A program made the position numbers and the translations under genes. This document shows, in pieces, positions 7,725 through 7,761 of a stretch of 7,761 nucleotides of DNA (positions are counted from its first letter, which is position 1; each line of letters opens with the position of its first letter). Below the pieces are notes generated by a model. That model was not told the origin of the DNA and did no database searches. It was given only the letters and a program-made list of their open reading frames with translations. Source of the stretch: Deltaproteobacteria bacterium (GTDB lineage Bacteria; Desulfobacterota; Desulfobacteria; Desulfobacterales; Desulfatirhabdiaceae); contig JAJYBO010000137.1 in NCBI GenBank assembly GCA_021778975.1, forward strand, positions 1-7,761, in the 5' to 3' direction.

Positions 7725-7761
7725 CCATTTTTTTACGAAGCCGTCAAAGCTGATGCCCTCA

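Larger units (their letters stand above)
7636..7761. other. Upstream intergenic region
   Basis: Only 126 bases lie upstream of the ATG. They hold the promoter elements, the dyad and, at 7730-7746, TTTTTACGAAGCCGTCA. I remember that last stretch as resembling a short repeat common between genes of Deltaproteobacteria. On the minus strand the synthase frame has stops at 7660-7662, 7681-7683, 7744-7746 and 7759-7761, so no longer in-frame start is possible. No complete gene, tRNA or riboswitch is visible. Confidence 0.6.

Noticed and set aside
7697..7734. Hairpin plus seven T residues on the plus strand, a possible Rho-independent terminator
   Set aside because: The stem is two 5-base segments broken by unpaired bases and not GC-rich, and no plus-strand gene lies to its left; an operator-like dyad fits better.
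7689..7761. Open minus-strand frame entering from the right edge and ending at 7689-7691, a possible tail of an upstream gene
   Set aside because: Only 23 codons are visible, they overlap the proposed promoter and the repeat-like motif, and no family resemblance is seen.

Overview
The window is filled by one very large protein-coding gene on the minus strand. It is read without interruption from about position 7635 down to position 1 and continues past the left edge. The 2,545 codons present encode most of a cyclic beta-1,2-glucan synthase (NdvB/ChvB/Cgs type), whose members are usually about 2,800 to 2,900 residues. Roughly the last 300 residues, including the expected DWNDG-type catalytic Asp motif of the GH94 domain, lie outside the window. 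Every short ORF readable on either strand inside 1-7635 is a shadow of this gene.

Domain order from the N-terminus: a conserved helical N-terminal region (about residues 42-419); two membrane helices; a GT84 glycosyltransferase core with DTD, HD and RxxRW motifs; a second cluster of membrane helices; a glycoamylase-like/cyclisation domain (PF10091 region, GH189-type); two copies of the GH94-type beta-sandwich domain (PF06165) separated by a helical linker; and the start of the GH94 catalytic (alpha/alpha)6 barrel, cut by the window edge. From what is known of the family, one polypeptide would polymerise glucose from UDP-glucose at the inner membrane, close the chain into a ring and trim chain length by phosphorolysis.

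The right end (7636-7761) is a short AT-rich upstream region. It holds a good sigma70-type promoter (TTGCCA-N18-TATGAT), a near-match to a sigma54 promoter in the same place, a dyad overlapping both, and two rival start codons: an ATG with a poor ribosome-binding site and a TTG behind a strong AAGGAG. A 17-base stretch at the far right resembles a dispersed intergenic repeat that I remember from Deltaproteobacteria.

The sequence suggests a Gram-negative bacterium of moderate GC content, possibly a deltaproteobacterium, but the taxonomic evidence is weak. I see no RNA gene, CRISPR array, insertion sequence or second gene, and no clear undescribed system. The main points of interest are the regulatory region and the lineage that carries this synthase.
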